Part shown: positions 42,972 through 51,125 of the stretch, in pieces
How the letters are laid out: each line of letters begins with the position of its first letter
How positions within the stretch are numbered: position 1 is the first letter of the stretch
NCBI GenBank assembly: GCA_958448635.1
Contig: CAUDEQ010000007.1
Coordinates: 1 to 51,311, forward strand
Direction of reading: 5' to 3'
DNA length: 51,311 nt
DNA from: an uncultured Bacillota bacterium
Lineage (GTDB): Bacteria > Bacillota > Clostridia > Peptostreptococcales > Anaerovoracaceae
Position numbers and translations under genes: made by a program
Notes under the pieces: model-generated
The model's database searches: none
What the model saw: only the letters and a program-made list of their open reading frames with translations
Told to the model about the DNA's origin: nothing

Positions 42972-43000
42972 ATATTATCAAAACAAGTGTTTTTCAGCAA
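42972..43000 (-). promoter_or_regulatory. Promoter of the pyrophosphatase gene; gap 42809-43142
   Basis: Minus strand: -35 TTGCTG (42995-43000), 17-base spacer, -10 TAATAT (42972-42977), giving a leader of about 160 bases. Beyond the promoter I see nothing recognisable in the 334-base gap. Confidence 0.55.
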
Positions 43001-43142
43001 GATGACAATAGTACTATTTCTCCATAAAAAAATAATACTTTAAGACAAAACCAAGACGAAAGCTTATAGTACGAAAATATCCCCCTGCTTCCTTTTCAGC
43101 TCGTCCACGTGCTCCCCTGACGCTAATCTTTATATCATATTC

Positions 43143-43568
43143 CTACATCGTTTTATGCAGCTTTCTCAATTTATAAATATATGAAATTTGCGTTATCATA
43201 TATATTCCAAAGAATATAAAGAATATTACTACTGAAATTTTACCTATCAGCCCCAGTACAGTAATCGTTGCAGAAAACAGTACCGTCATAATATCAAAAG
43301 CAAAAGACTTTGCAGTTCTGTTAATACAAACATTTCTTTCATCCTTGGCTTCAATTTCAAGTTCTCTTTTTATTTCCTTTTCAGATTTAACAAAAACATC
43401 GCAGACTCCACCAACGATGACCCCAATTCCTATTATAATAATAACGAAAGGGAGCTTGTCGTTTGGAATGTCCAGATAACCGAGCTTATCTACGCCATAT
43501 CCGAATATGCTTGCGCATATTAGAACTATACCTATCGCTATCGTAAGATTGTTCAGTGTTTTTTTCAT
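43143..43568 (-). CDS. Four-span membrane protein paired with XRE regulator
   Basis: A 141-residue protein with four membrane spans in two pairs and a charged middle loop (SEKEIKRELEIEAKDERNVCINRTAKS). The KDER...A pattern after span 2 resembles DUF2178-like membrane proteins often encoded next to small XRE regulators in Firmicutes. Function is unknown. Its ATG overlaps the stop of the regulator (ATGA), so the two are translated together. Confidence 0.65.
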   Translation of the reverse strand: MKKTLNNLTIAIGIVLICASIFGYGVDKLGYLDIPNDKLPFVIIIIGIGVIVGGVCDVFVKSEKEIKRELEIEAKDERNVCINRTAKSFAFDIMTVLFSATITVLGLIGKISVVIFFIFFGIYMITQISYIYKLRKLHKTM

Positions 43569-43768
43569 AATGCTTCCTCCTCGTAAATAAATATATCTTC
43601 AATACTCATATCAAAGTATCTCGCAATTTTGAAAGCCAGTATAATAGAGGGATTATATCTTCCGTTTTCCAATGACCCAATGGTTTGTCGAGACACTTCA
43701 AGCGCTGCTGCCAGATCCTCTTGTTTGATTCCTCTCTGTTTTCTTAATTCTTCCAAGCGATTTTTCAT
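43565..43768 (-). CDS. Small XRE-family regulator (YgzD-like)
   Basis: A 67-residue single-domain helix-turn-helix protein: RLEELRKQRGIKQEDLAAALEVSRQTIGSLENGRYNPSIILAFKIARYF, plus IEDIFIYEE. This is the short stand-alone type. ATG 43768 (MKNRLE) with GAGGTGG was chosen; the longer frame to 43864 crosses the promoter. Two similar sites (43787-43802, 43840-43853) at the promoter suggest self-repression. Partner: the membrane protein encoded with a four-base overlap. Confidence 0.9.
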   Translation of the reverse strand: MKNRLEELRKQRGIKQEDLAAALEVSRQTIGSLENGRYNPSIILAFKIARYFDMSIEDIFIYEEEAL

Positions 43769-43786
43769 ATAACCACCTCTCTTTAT

Positions 43787-43853
43787 GGAAAGCTTACTTT
43801 CCTTTTTCACCCTTATCATATCACAATATATGTATATGTCAAGTTTACTTTCC
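43787..43853. promoter_or_regulatory. Twin operators around the XRE promoter
   Basis: Minus strand: GGAAAGTAAGCTTTCC (43787-43802, perfect 6-bp arms) lies in the leader. GGAAAGTAAACTTG (43840-43853) overlaps the -35. The promoter between them is TTGACA (43837-43842), 16 bases, TATGAT (43815-43820). A repressor on both sites would shut it off. Confidence 0.65.
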
Positions 43854-43910
43854 ATGACATTCATAAATTTTCCGCACTATTTCCCACCCTCTAAGCTGCC
43901 GCCAAAAAGA

Positions 43911-43955
43911 TAAAACCGCTGTAAACCTTGGTTTTTCAAGGTTTACAGCGGTTTT
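43911..43955. terminator. Long symmetric terminator-like hairpin
   Basis: AAAACCGCTGTAAACCTTG pairs perfectly with CAAGGTTTACAGCGGTTTT around a 6-base loop, with A and T runs on both flanks. It works on paper in either direction. It lies between the MFS gene and the XRE pair. Confidence 0.85.
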
Positions 43956-43981
43956 TACCAGCTCTTTTGGTCCTATAACTC

Positions 43982-44022
43982 CAAAAAAAGAGAACTACCA
44001 TCAACAGACAGCAATTCTCTTA
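43982..44022 (-). terminator. Terminator after the MFS gene
   Basis: AAGAGAA/TTCTCTT arms around a 20-base loop, followed on the minus strand by seven T, 34 bases past the stop at 44056. Confidence 0.55.
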
Positions 44023-44055
44023 CGCTCCTTATTCGGTTAAAATATTCTCCCGTAT

Positions 44056-45282
44056 TCACGATTCCTGGCTCTTCAGTGATTTTGATTCCTTCATCTTTGC
44101 GATGAGAGGCAGCTGTACGGCGTTCAGAACCACTATGAGTACCATAGGCACCACAATGGAGCCGAATGCTCCCGTGAGTCCTTCGAAGAGGAGCACGAAC
44201 AGCGTCCCTGAAATCTGCCCCATCAGAAGTATCAGACCAAGGGATGTGCCCTCCTGAGCCGGATATGCCACCTCCGATCCATGTTGGAACAGTATAGGTG
44301 CGACACCCATGATTGAAAAGCCCGAAACAGCGGCAACTATGACCAGCAGTATGTAGCTTCCCATGAAGGTAAACAGCAGGTAAAGCGGCACCAGCAGCGC
44401 TACTGCTGCCATGAGGAACGGTATCCTCCTGCCGACTTTGTCGGAAATCGAAGGAAGCACCACTGCTCCTATTACTCCCGCTACAACAAACGCTGCACCT
44501 ATGATTCCGGCCTCTGCCGAGGTTATGCCCCGCGGCATGAGTATGCTTTCTATAAGCGTTAGTATGGTGTTGAATATTCCTATGGATATGAATGCGGCCG
44601 CCAGCGCCAACACATATGCCTTGTTCCTGAAAAGCACGGCGATGGCCGACAGGCTGAAATCCTCCTTCTCCGCTGCAGGTCCGGGAGGCGCCACCTTCGG
44701 TCTTTCCCTTGTAAAGAGTATGACTATCACGGCAGCAACGATGCCTACGACAGCAAACACCTTGAGCATGGCTTCAATACCCATGGATTCGGCCAGTGCA
44801 GGAGAAAGCACCATAGGTATGGCGAAGCCCAGATACTGCGCCATGGTGAGTATGCCGTCCGCCGTTGCCCTTTCCTTGAACGGGAACCAGTTGGCTGCCA
44901 CCTTGGTGGTGACATTGAGCAGGAACGGCTGTCCTGCCGCCAGCATGAACTGGGATATTGCTATCATCGTAAAGGAATCTGCAAATGCAGCCCTGGTAAA
45001 GCCGAAGATCCCCGTCAGCAGACCGCCTATTATCAGAGAAGCTCTAAAGCCGTATCTGTCGATCACATATGACGCCGGGATACAGCATATTATAAACATT
45101 ATCATGTAGCTGGTCGCCAGCATGTTTACAGCAAAATTGCTGACGCCGTATTCCTGCTCCATGATACTGGCAATTGGTGAAAATGTCAGCCACATCATCT
45201 CTGTGGCAACTACTACGGGGACGGTTGCCAGCAGCACGACCCATCTGTATGGAGAAACATTCTTTTCTATCATTTTCAACAT
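44056..45282 (-). CDS. MFS transporter of the amino-polyol cluster
   Basis: A 408-residue, twelve-span major facilitator protein. The first segment TEMMWLTFSPIASIMEQEYGVS and the ADGILTMAQYLGFAIPM stretch resemble the FLVCR/DIRC2-like branch. It is the last gene of the TetR cluster, and its start overlaps the kinase stop by 7 bases, so it most likely imports the pathway's substrate. The start is either ATG 45282, very close to GGAGGTG, or ATG 45273 at 11-12 bases. Confidence 0.85.
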   Translation of the reverse strand: MLKMIEKNVSPYRWVVLLATVPVVVATEMMWLTFSPIASIMEQEYGVSNFAVNMLATSYMIMFIICCIPASYVIDRYGFRASLIIGGLLTGIFGFTRAAFADSFTMIAISQFMLAAGQPFLLNVTTKVAANWFPFKERATADGILTMAQYLGFAIPMVLSPALAESMGIEAMLKVFAVVGIVAAVIVILFTRERPKVAPPGPAAEKEDFSLSAIAVLFRNKAYVLALAAAFISIGIFNTILTLIESILMPRGITSAEAGIIGAAFVVAGVIGAVVLPSISDKVGRRIPFLMAAVALLVPLYLLFTFMGSYILLVIVAAVSGFSIMGVAPILFQHGSEVAYPAQEGTSLGLILLMGQISGTLFVLLFEGLTGAFGSIVVPMVLIVVLNAVQLPLIAKMKESKSLKSQES

Positions 45283-46826
45283 TCACCTCCGTTAAGTCTG
45301 TGAAAATTCTTTTTATTGGCCTTATACAGCTCCTTGAATATTTCGAACACCTCGTCGTATACGGCTGTATTCTCCCTTCTGGGTGAATACTCCGCTGCCG
45401 GCGGTACGCTTTTCTTGGTTTCCTGAAGATTTTCAAACAGACCAAGACCTACCGCCATCACGGCAGCCGCACCTACGGAGCCTGCATTTTGCGGGCTGTC
45501 AACCGTCTCTATCCTTTTCCCCAGTACATCGGCAAGGATCTGACATGTCACCGACGCCCGTGCGCCTCCTCCTACAAATCTTACCACGTCCGAAGGCGGA
45601 GTAAGCTTTGACATGGCCGTCATCTGCCATCTGAGATGCAGACATACTCCCTCTATCACCGCATGTATCATGTCCTCTGCCGTGGATTCCAGTCCGATAT
45701 TGAAAAACATACCTCTGGCGTCGGGATCCTCGAAAGGATTCCTGTTGCCGTGGAGCCACGGCGTGAATATTATACCGTTGCTGCCTGCAGGAACCTTTTC
45801 TATTTTCTCCATCAGATCATCGTAGCTGTCTGCACCGTCGATCCCTACCTGCTTCTTTGCCCATTCAAGGCATTTCCCTGCCGTTTCCAGCTCTGCAAAG
45901 CAATTGAACCTGTCGGGATCTGCACCTGATATGGAGGCTATCATGGAGCCCACGTCCAGCAGCTGCTTATCCACCACGGTACATACCCATCCGGAGGTTC
46001 CCATATATACGTGAGTATCTCCGCTCTCCGTAGCGCCGGCGCCCACTCCTATAAGTGATGCATCTCCTCCTCCGGAGAACACCGGAGTTCCCGTCTCAAG
46101 CCCCAGCTCTGAGGCGGCTTTCTCGGTTATGCCTCCCACCATATCGGTGCTCAGCACGATATCCGGAAGATGTCTCATATCCACCTTCATCATATCGCAC
46201 ATCGCCTTACTGAACACGTTTCTTCCCTTTCTCGTATCATACAGCAGCGTTGAAAAGGCACTGTCCTTTGACATGGTAAACCTTCCCGTCGCCTTGAGTA
46301 CGAGAAAATCCTTGGCGTCCAACCATTTATATGTCTTTGCCATCAGCTTAGGCTCATTATCGGCGACCCATCTGTATTTATACACGGGATCCTTGACGCT
46401 TCCCGAAACGGCTCCTGTTATCAGAAGCGATCGCAGAAGCTTATGCGCATTCATTCCTGCGATTTTAGGGCCTCTTCGCATCAGCTTTTCTATCTGCTCC
46501 CTGCCGCGATTATCCATGTAGCTCATGGAGTTCATCACAGGCTCGCCTGTCTCGTCCACAAGTATCACAGCCTGCATCTGGGCACAGAAGGAAATGCCTT
46601 TTATCTCTTTCTTATCGATCCCCGTGCTTTGAAGCAGCTTTTTCGTAGTTATGCACATGGCATCCCACCACTGCTTCGGATCCTGCTCCACACCGCCGTT
46701 TTCCAACACATAAAGATCATAATCCGCCGTTTCTCCCTGCACTAGGCTTATGGGCTGATCCTTTTCTATGGAAAAAAGGCAGCTCTTGAGACCTGTGGTT
46801 CCCACGTCGTATGCGATAACATACAT
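45276..46826 (-). CDS. FGGY-family carbohydrate kinase
   Basis: A sugar/polyol kinase of 516 residues, closest by eye to xylulokinase-type members. It shows the N-terminal phosphate loop YDVGTTGLKSCLF, the catalytic Asp region MDNRGREQ, SGGGDASLIGVGAGA, and FVGGGARASVTCQILADVLGKRIETVDSPQNAGSVGAAAVMAVG, which is the FGGY C-terminal signature. It lies 12 bases after the aldolase gene. It probably phosphorylates the sugar formed by the aminotransferase, ahead of cleavage. The substrate is unknown. Confidence 0.92.
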   Translation of the reverse strand: MYVIAYDVGTTGLKSCLFSIEKDQPISLVQGETADYDLYVLENGGVEQDPKQWWDAMCITTKKLLQSTGIDKKEIKGISFCAQMQAVILVDETGEPVMNSMSYMDNRGREQIEKLMRRGPKIAGMNAHKLLRSLLITGAVSGSVKDPVYKYRWVADNEPKLMAKTYKWLDAKDFLVLKATGRFTMSKDSAFSTLLYDTRKGRNVFSKAMCDMMKVDMRHLPDIVLSTDMVGGITEKAASELGLETGTPVFSGGGDASLIGVGAGATESGDTHVYMGTSGWVCTVVDKQLLDVGSMIASISGADPDRFNCFAELETAGKCLEWAKKQVGIDGADSYDDLMEKIEKVPAGSNGIIFTPWLHGNRNPFEDPDARGMFFNIGLESTAEDMIHAVIEGVCLHLRWQMTAMSKLTPPSDVVRFVGGGARASVTCQILADVLGKRIETVDSPQNAGSVGAAAVMAVGLGLFENLQETKKSVPPAAEYSPRRENTAVYDEVFEIFKELYKANKKNFHRLNGGEC

Positions 46827-46838
46827 AATACGCTCCTC

Positions 46839-47810
46839 CTATTCGCTTCTTTTGGAGTATTTTTTCAGGTATAGCTGTCTCATCATCATGCATTCCACAT
46901 GGTTTATAGGCTTTCTTCCTATGGCGGCCAGCGCTGCTCTGCAGTTTTTCTCTATGACTATGGATAACGCCTCGGCATCGCTTTTCTTTTCCGCCACGCA
47001 AAGCGCACCCTTTCCTCTGACGAGAAGAGGTTTTTTCTCTGTTAAGGCCTTGTTTATCTTCTCTTCGTCATAGTCTGTCACCTTTATGCCGGTGCCTGCC
47101 AACTGTGCGAAATCGTCTAAATAAGGCCTAAGGACATCTCTGATATCCATGAACTTCATAATGGAAGGATCGCTGTTCCATAGCGGTTCTTTCTCGTTTT
47201 CTTCTTTTCCTGCGATGAAGTCCTCCTTCTTCCATGACGGCACGCCTATGTTTTCCAGGAAGATACCGCATGCCTCCTCCAAAGTCTCAGCTATTTCAAA
47301 GGCCTCCTCATAGCTGCTGCCGTAGCACAGAGCTCCGTGATTGCTCATTATAACAGCCTTGCCGTCGTATTCGTTGAGGGCGGCAGCCGTATTTCTGCAG
47401 AGCTTCTTAGTTCCCGGCAGACCGTAGTCTGCGCAGAATACGAAGTTTCCTATTCCCGGATAATCCTTGTCCAGCTTAACTCCCGGAAGTCCCATGGCTG
47501 AAACTGCAGAGGCATTGCTCTGATGAGTGTGGATCACAAAGGCGGCATTTTCCTTCATCCTGTATACCTCTCTGTGTATCTTCTTCTCAGAAGACGGCTT
47601 TATGTCGCCATCGTATCCGAGATCCTCCATGCTGACCTCTATCACCTCGTCCTCCGTAAGCGTAATATAATTCCTGCCGCTGGCTGTGATGACAAAATGG
47701 CCGTCATCTGTCCTGCAGCTCACATTTCCCCATGTTCTGGCTATAAGTCCGTTTTTGCTCAGCTCTATGCCGGCCTTTATCACTTGTTTTTTTGCTTCTG
47801 ATATTTCCAT
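46839..47810 (-). CDS. Class II aldolase/adducin family protein, extended
   Basis: Residues 1-215 are a class II aldolase domain: GLIARTWGNVSCR, VITASGRNYITL (phosphate loop), a zinc motif HTHQSNASAV and MSNHGALCYGSSYEEAFEIAETLEEAC. Relatives cleave or epimerise sugar phosphates such as fuculose- or ribulose-phosphate. Residues 230-323 look like a partial second copy (KPLLVRGKGALCVAEKKSDAEALSIVIEKNC) lacking the His ligands. Length is about 100 above the common single-domain form. It is five bases after the aminotransferase gene. Confidence 0.88.
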   Translation of the reverse strand: MEISEAKKQVIKAGIELSKNGLIARTWGNVSCRTDDGHFVITASGRNYITLTEDEVIEVSMEDLGYDGDIKPSSEKKIHREVYRMKENAAFVIHTHQSNASAVSAMGLPGVKLDKDYPGIGNFVFCADYGLPGTKKLCRNTAAALNEYDGKAVIMSNHGALCYGSSYEEAFEIAETLEEACGIFLENIGVPSWKKEDFIAGKEENEKEPLWNSDPSIMKFMDIRDVLRPYLDDFAQLAGTGIKVTDYDEEKINKALTEKKPLLVRGKGALCVAEKKSDAEALSIVIEKNCRAALAAIGRKPINHVECMMMRQLYLKKYSKRSE

Positions 47811-47815
47811 TTCAA

Positions 47816-49303
47816 TTATCCTTTTTTAACCTTTATCTGTTCAACGTGCTGGAATACTCTGTCGAATCTGTCGAGTACGTCTTCTATCATCTTATCATCG
47901 TAGGCTGCACTTGTATATAGCCTGCTGCCTGCCAGCGTGACGATTCCCTCAGCCATATATGCAGCTCCCATGTATTCCATCTCCTTCTTTCTTATGGACG
48001 TCTGCTTAAGCACATTCGGAATTTTCCAAGGCTTTGACCAGTCTATGGAATAATGCATCGTTCCCGTGGTATCAAGATGGCATATTGAGCCCTGATTGAA
48101 TGCCACAAAAGGAAGCCCGTGCTTTTCTATCAGCTTGTTGAGACCTTCCGTTAGCATATCTCCCATTCTTCCGGCCTTTTCACATGCACCCGTTCTTTCG
48201 ATTTCACAAATCGTATGATATCCTGCCACACAGCTTACAGGTGCAGCTGCCATGGTTCCACCCACAAGAGCCTTCGGGTTCTTTGACCCTCCGTCGAGGC
48301 CTGACGAAAGGTATTTCATGTACTCACGTTTGCCTCCGATGCCGCCGGCTCCCGGATATCCTCCGCCTATTATCTTGCCGAATATGGTCAGATCCGGTGA
48401 GATGTCATAGTACCCCTGTGCCCCCGACATTCCGAGACGGAAGCCTGTAACCACCTCGTCCACCACCAGCAGCGCCTCATATTTTCTGCACAGAAATTCC
48501 ACGCCTCTAGGGAAGTTTTTGTCCACAGGCCATGTTCCGCTTTCAGGGCCTATGGCCTCGATGAACACAGCAGCCGTTCCTCCCTTTTTCGTGTTATCCT
48601 TCAGCACTCGCTCCAGATCTTCAAGGTCATTCGGGAAGAACTCATCTGTATATCTGAACATCTTCTTTGGAACTCCGCTGGCCTGTGTCCATTTGGAGCC
48701 TGGAATCCTGATGCTCCATGCCATCTGATCGTTCCAACCGTGATATGCTCCCCCCATCTTTACGATACGTTTTTTACCGGTTGCCAGTCGTGCTATCCTG
48801 GTGGCTCCCATCACTGCTTCGTTTCCGGAGCCCATCATTCTGAACATATCCACCGATGGCACGCTGTCACAGATCTTCCTTGCCAGCTTATATTCATATT
48901 CATGGAAAAGCCCTGTGGAAGGACCTCCGTTCTGCAGAAGCTCCACCACCTTATCCCTCACGTAATCTGGATTACTGCCGAGGATTACAGGGCCTCCGGC
49001 CTGAAGGAAGTCATAATACTTGTTTCCGTCCACATCATACAGATATGCTCCCTTTGCCTTTTCCACGGCCAGCGGAAAAGGATGGTTGAAGGCCAGGTTA
49101 TGCTGAACACCTCCGGGGATTATCTCTTTGGCGGCAGCTGTCATTTCCTTTGATTTGCTGCACTTCTTATCAAAATACTCGTCTTCTATTTCATGCAGAT
49201 AATCCCTGTTGAGGGAATATATCGGCAGCGTCTTCAATACATCGAGTTTTTTGTTGATTTCCTGTGCGTCAGGATATTTTGTGATCCCAAAATTATGCTC
49301 CAT
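47816..49303 (-). CDS. Class III aminotransferase, GSA-aminomutase-like
   Basis: A PLP enzyme of 495 residues resembling glutamate-1-semialdehyde aminomutase. It has IPGGVQHNLAFNHPFP, DVDGNKYYDF, SGNEAVMGATRIARLATGK, GGAYHGWND, the cofactor Asp in VVDEVVTGFRLG, and the Schiff-base Lys in LTIFGKIIGGGYPGAGGIGG. It carries about 55 extra N-terminal residues. No heme genes are nearby, so a catabolic transaminase or amino-shifting enzyme for an amino-sugar or amino-polyol is inferred. AGGAG precedes ATG 49303, 15 bases from the TetR gene. Confidence 0.9.
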   Translation of the reverse strand: MEHNFGITKYPDAQEINKKLDVLKTLPIYSLNRDYLHEIEDEYFDKKCSKSKEMTAAAKEIIPGGVQHNLAFNHPFPLAVEKAKGAYLYDVDGNKYYDFLQAGGPVILGSNPDYVRDKVVELLQNGGPSTGLFHEYEYKLARKICDSVPSVDMFRMMGSGNEAVMGATRIARLATGKKRIVKMGGAYHGWNDQMAWSIRIPGSKWTQASGVPKKMFRYTDEFFPNDLEDLERVLKDNTKKGGTAAVFIEAIGPESGTWPVDKNFPRGVEFLCRKYEALLVVDEVVTGFRLGMSGAQGYYDISPDLTIFGKIIGGGYPGAGGIGGKREYMKYLSSGLDGGSKNPKALVGGTMAAAPVSCVAGYHTICEIERTGACEKAGRMGDMLTEGLNKLIEKHGLPFVAFNQGSICHLDTTGTMHYSIDWSKPWKIPNVLKQTSIRKKEMEYMGAAYMAEGIVTLAGSRLYTSAAYDDKMIEDVLDRFDRVFQHVEQIKVKKG

Positions 49304-49317
49304 TTTATTACACTCCT

Positions 49318-49905
49318 TTACTTAAAACATCCTGCTAAGGTAAGACCCAGCATCCTTTCTATTCTTTCAATACATTGCTCCTCTGTCAAATCCTCTATGT
49401 CCTTCCATTGAAACTGTGAATTGAGATAAATACTCATCAGCAGCTCAACGATTTCCACATTATCCACATCATCGCAAAAAACACCCTCCTGCTTCGCTTC
49501 CTCCGCAAGCTTTGCGAAAAGCTCCTTTATATCGTTTACCTTGCCATACATATGACTGGTTTCACATGCGTTCAGAAAAAGTATCCTTCTGCTGATGCTT
49601 ATAAAGGGTATGCTGTCCAGCACCAGGAATTCCAAAGCCGACTTTATCCTCTCATAGCTTCCGGCATCGCCTCTTTCCTCTATATACCTGCGGCAAGTCT
49701 CCGTCTGATCCTCCAGCGTACCCACAAGCAAGCTCTCCTTGTTGGGGAAATAGTTATACAAGGTGGCCTTCGAGATGTCAGCCTTATCGGCAACATCCTC
49801 TATCATGGTATCCTCATAGCCCTTCTCCTTGAACAGCCTCCTGGAGGCCTTTAGAATCTGCTGCCTGCACTTTATTTTATTGGCTTCACGCCTGGACACC
49901 TCCAT
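49318..49905 (-). CDS. TetR family regulator of the cluster
   Basis: A 195-residue repressor. Its N-terminal helix-turn-helix is ILKASRRLFKEKGYEDTMIEDVADKADISKATLYNYFPNKESLL, and the C-terminal ligand domain is poorly conserved, as usual. It is the first gene of the operon with AGGAGGTG before the ATG, so it probably controls its own transcript, and with it the four catabolic genes. A perfect 15-bp inverted repeat upstream is a candidate operator. Confidence 0.93.
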   Translation of the reverse strand: MEVSRREANKIKCRQQILKASRRLFKEKGYEDTMIEDVADKADISKATLYNYFPNKESLLVGTLEDQTETCRRYIEERGDAGSYERIKSALEFLVLDSIPFISISRRILFLNACETSHMYGKVNDIKELFAKLAEEAKQEGVFCDDVDNVEIVELLMSIYLNSQFQWKDIEDLTEEQCIERIERMLGLTLAGCFK

Positions 49906-49925
49906 ATCATCACCTCCTTATATCA

Positions 49926-49954
49926 AGGATACTCCTGCTGTGAGAGTTTTGCAA
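49926..49954 (-). promoter_or_regulatory. Promoter of the TetR-aminotransferase cluster
   Basis: Minus strand: -35 TTGCAA (49949-49954), 17-base spacer, -10 TATCCT (49926-49931), close to the TetR start. Confidence 0.5.
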
Positions 49955-49960
49955 TAAAAA

Positions 49961-50000
49961 AAAATAAACTCAAGTCTATTTTTTTACTTGAGTTTATTTT
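49961..50000. promoter_or_regulatory. Perfect 15-bp inverted repeat upstream of TetR
   Basis: AAAATAAACTCAAGT and ACTTGAGTTTATTTT flank a 10-base centre, just upstream of the -35. It could be the TetR operator. On the minus strand a T-run follows, so it could also be a low-GC terminator for the gene at 50201, about 200 bases upstream. Confidence 0.65.
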
Positions 50001-50104
50001 CAGTTGTGTTGTTATACATTGTTTTGCCGGATATTAAACATTGTTCCTCTAAATAGTTCGCTGCGGCATTATGACATATTATCATCATTCGTATTGCCCG
50101 ACTG

Positions 50105-50195
50105 CACCATTAACTATTGTGCTTTAACATTCTAGCCATATTTATGATAAAACCTTATATTCCCACGCTACACCATTAACTATTGTACTTTAATA
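50105..50195. repeat. 25-base direct repeat, two copies
   Basis: CACCATTAACTATTG followed by T(G/A)CTTTAA(C/T)A occurs at 50105-50129 and 50171-50195, 66 bases apart, with two differences. It lies just downstream of the nuclease-like gene. No gene is visible in 50001-50200. Confidence 0.75.
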
Positions 50196-50200
50196 CTACA

Positions 50201-50992
50201 CTACATAAGCTTGTTGATTATTTCAGCATCAATGAGCCTGGTATCCATATGGCCCTCCTCATTATCGTAGGTAACTATGAGGTTCTTCCATGGAACTATC
50301 CCTCCGGCCTCGTACATCTGCATTTTCCAATTATGCTTATTCATATAGCTTTTATCATTTACAATACCGCAATGCTCCCAATAGACTTTCCCCCTCTGCG
50401 TCAAAATGGTAAAATCAGGAGCAAATGAATATCCTCCGATATACAGCAGCTGCTCATACCTGTATGCTATGTCGTAATAATCCAGCCTTTCGGCTATGAT
50501 CACCTCGGATTTTGACCTGAGCTGTAGCCCTCTTGCCGTTATATGTGTCTTTCTGTGAAGCTCGTACCCGCTCCTCTCATACTCAGCTGCCACCCACCTG
50601 CGTTTTCTCTCATTCCACTCAGCTTCCTTCTGGTCCATCAAAACAGCGTAATGATGCGGAAACGACCTTATAACACCGGCCGGATCCGCATTCTCATACA
50701 TATCCGTAAGCTTCTGCAGATACTTTATGTTCTTTTCCATGACTCTTATGGATCTTTCCAAAAACATCTTTCGTGCGAGACTTCTGATAAGGTCATTGTT
50801 GTTGCTGATCCCTCTTCTGCTTCCATCTATATAATGACAGTACAATATCCCCTCTCTACTGTCACAACACGCCCGAACGCCAAGTCTTCCTTCAGGCAGC
50901 TCCTCAAGCTCTCGCTTATATGCCTGCAGCGTTATCCTGTGCGCTGAAAGCAACTCATTGAAATAAAACCTTTCATCCTTTCCCGTTACCAT
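50201..50992 (-). CDS. Predicted PD-(D/E)XK-like nuclease, stand-alone
   Basis: A 263-residue protein. Residues 1-130 are helical and charged. From about 150 comes RSKSEVIIAERLDYYDIAYRYEQLLYIGGYSFAPDFTIL then KVYWEHCG. A Glu in SEVIIAERL, an Asp in PDF and a Glu in WEH (with His-Cys in place of the usual x-Lys) follow the spacing of PD-(D/E)XK nucleases. I know similar uncharacterised proteins in Firmicutes but no defined function. No partner methylase is adjacent; the one at 12749 is far away. AGGGGGT lies 8 bases before the ATG. Confidence 0.6.
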   Translation of the reverse strand: MVTGKDERFYFNELLSAHRITLQAYKRELEELPEGRLGVRACCDSREGILYCHYIDGSRRGISNNNDLIRSLARKMFLERSIRVMEKNIKYLQKLTDMYENADPAGVIRSFPHHYAVLMDQKEAEWNERKRRWVAAEYERSGYELHRKTHITARGLQLRSKSEVIIAERLDYYDIAYRYEQLLYIGGYSFAPDFTILTQRGKVYWEHCGIVNDKSYMNKHNWKMQMYEAGGIVPWKNLIVTYDNEEGHMDTRLIDAEIINKLM

Positions 50993-51070
50993 ACACTTTT
51001 ACCCCCTGAACCTGCTTTGACTGCAATCAGCGCTGTGCAATTGCTGCGAAACCCCTTATACCCGGCTTAT

Positions 51071-51125
51071 TGATCACGACGCTTGTGCTATGTGCATAAA
51101 CTGATCACGACGATTGTGCTATATG
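51071..51125. repeat. 24-base direct repeat; no gene in 50993-51311
   Basis: TGATCACGACGCTTGTGCTA and TGATCACGACGATTGTGCTA, each followed by TGTG or a close variant, are spaced 31 bases apart upstream of the gene at 50201. They may be a regulator's paired sites. The remaining sequence to the window end is A/T-rich and shows nothing I can name. Confidence 0.7.

Noticed and set aside
42815..43000. 61-codon minus-strand frame upstream of the pyrophosphatase
   Set aside because: It covers the pyrophosphatase promoter and leader, lacks a convincing ribosome site and resembles no protein.
47816..49303. HemL, glutamate-1-semialdehyde aminomutase of heme synthesis
   Set aside because: The protein is about 65 residues longer than HemL and sits with a sugar kinase, aldolase and transporter rather than any tetrapyrrole gene.
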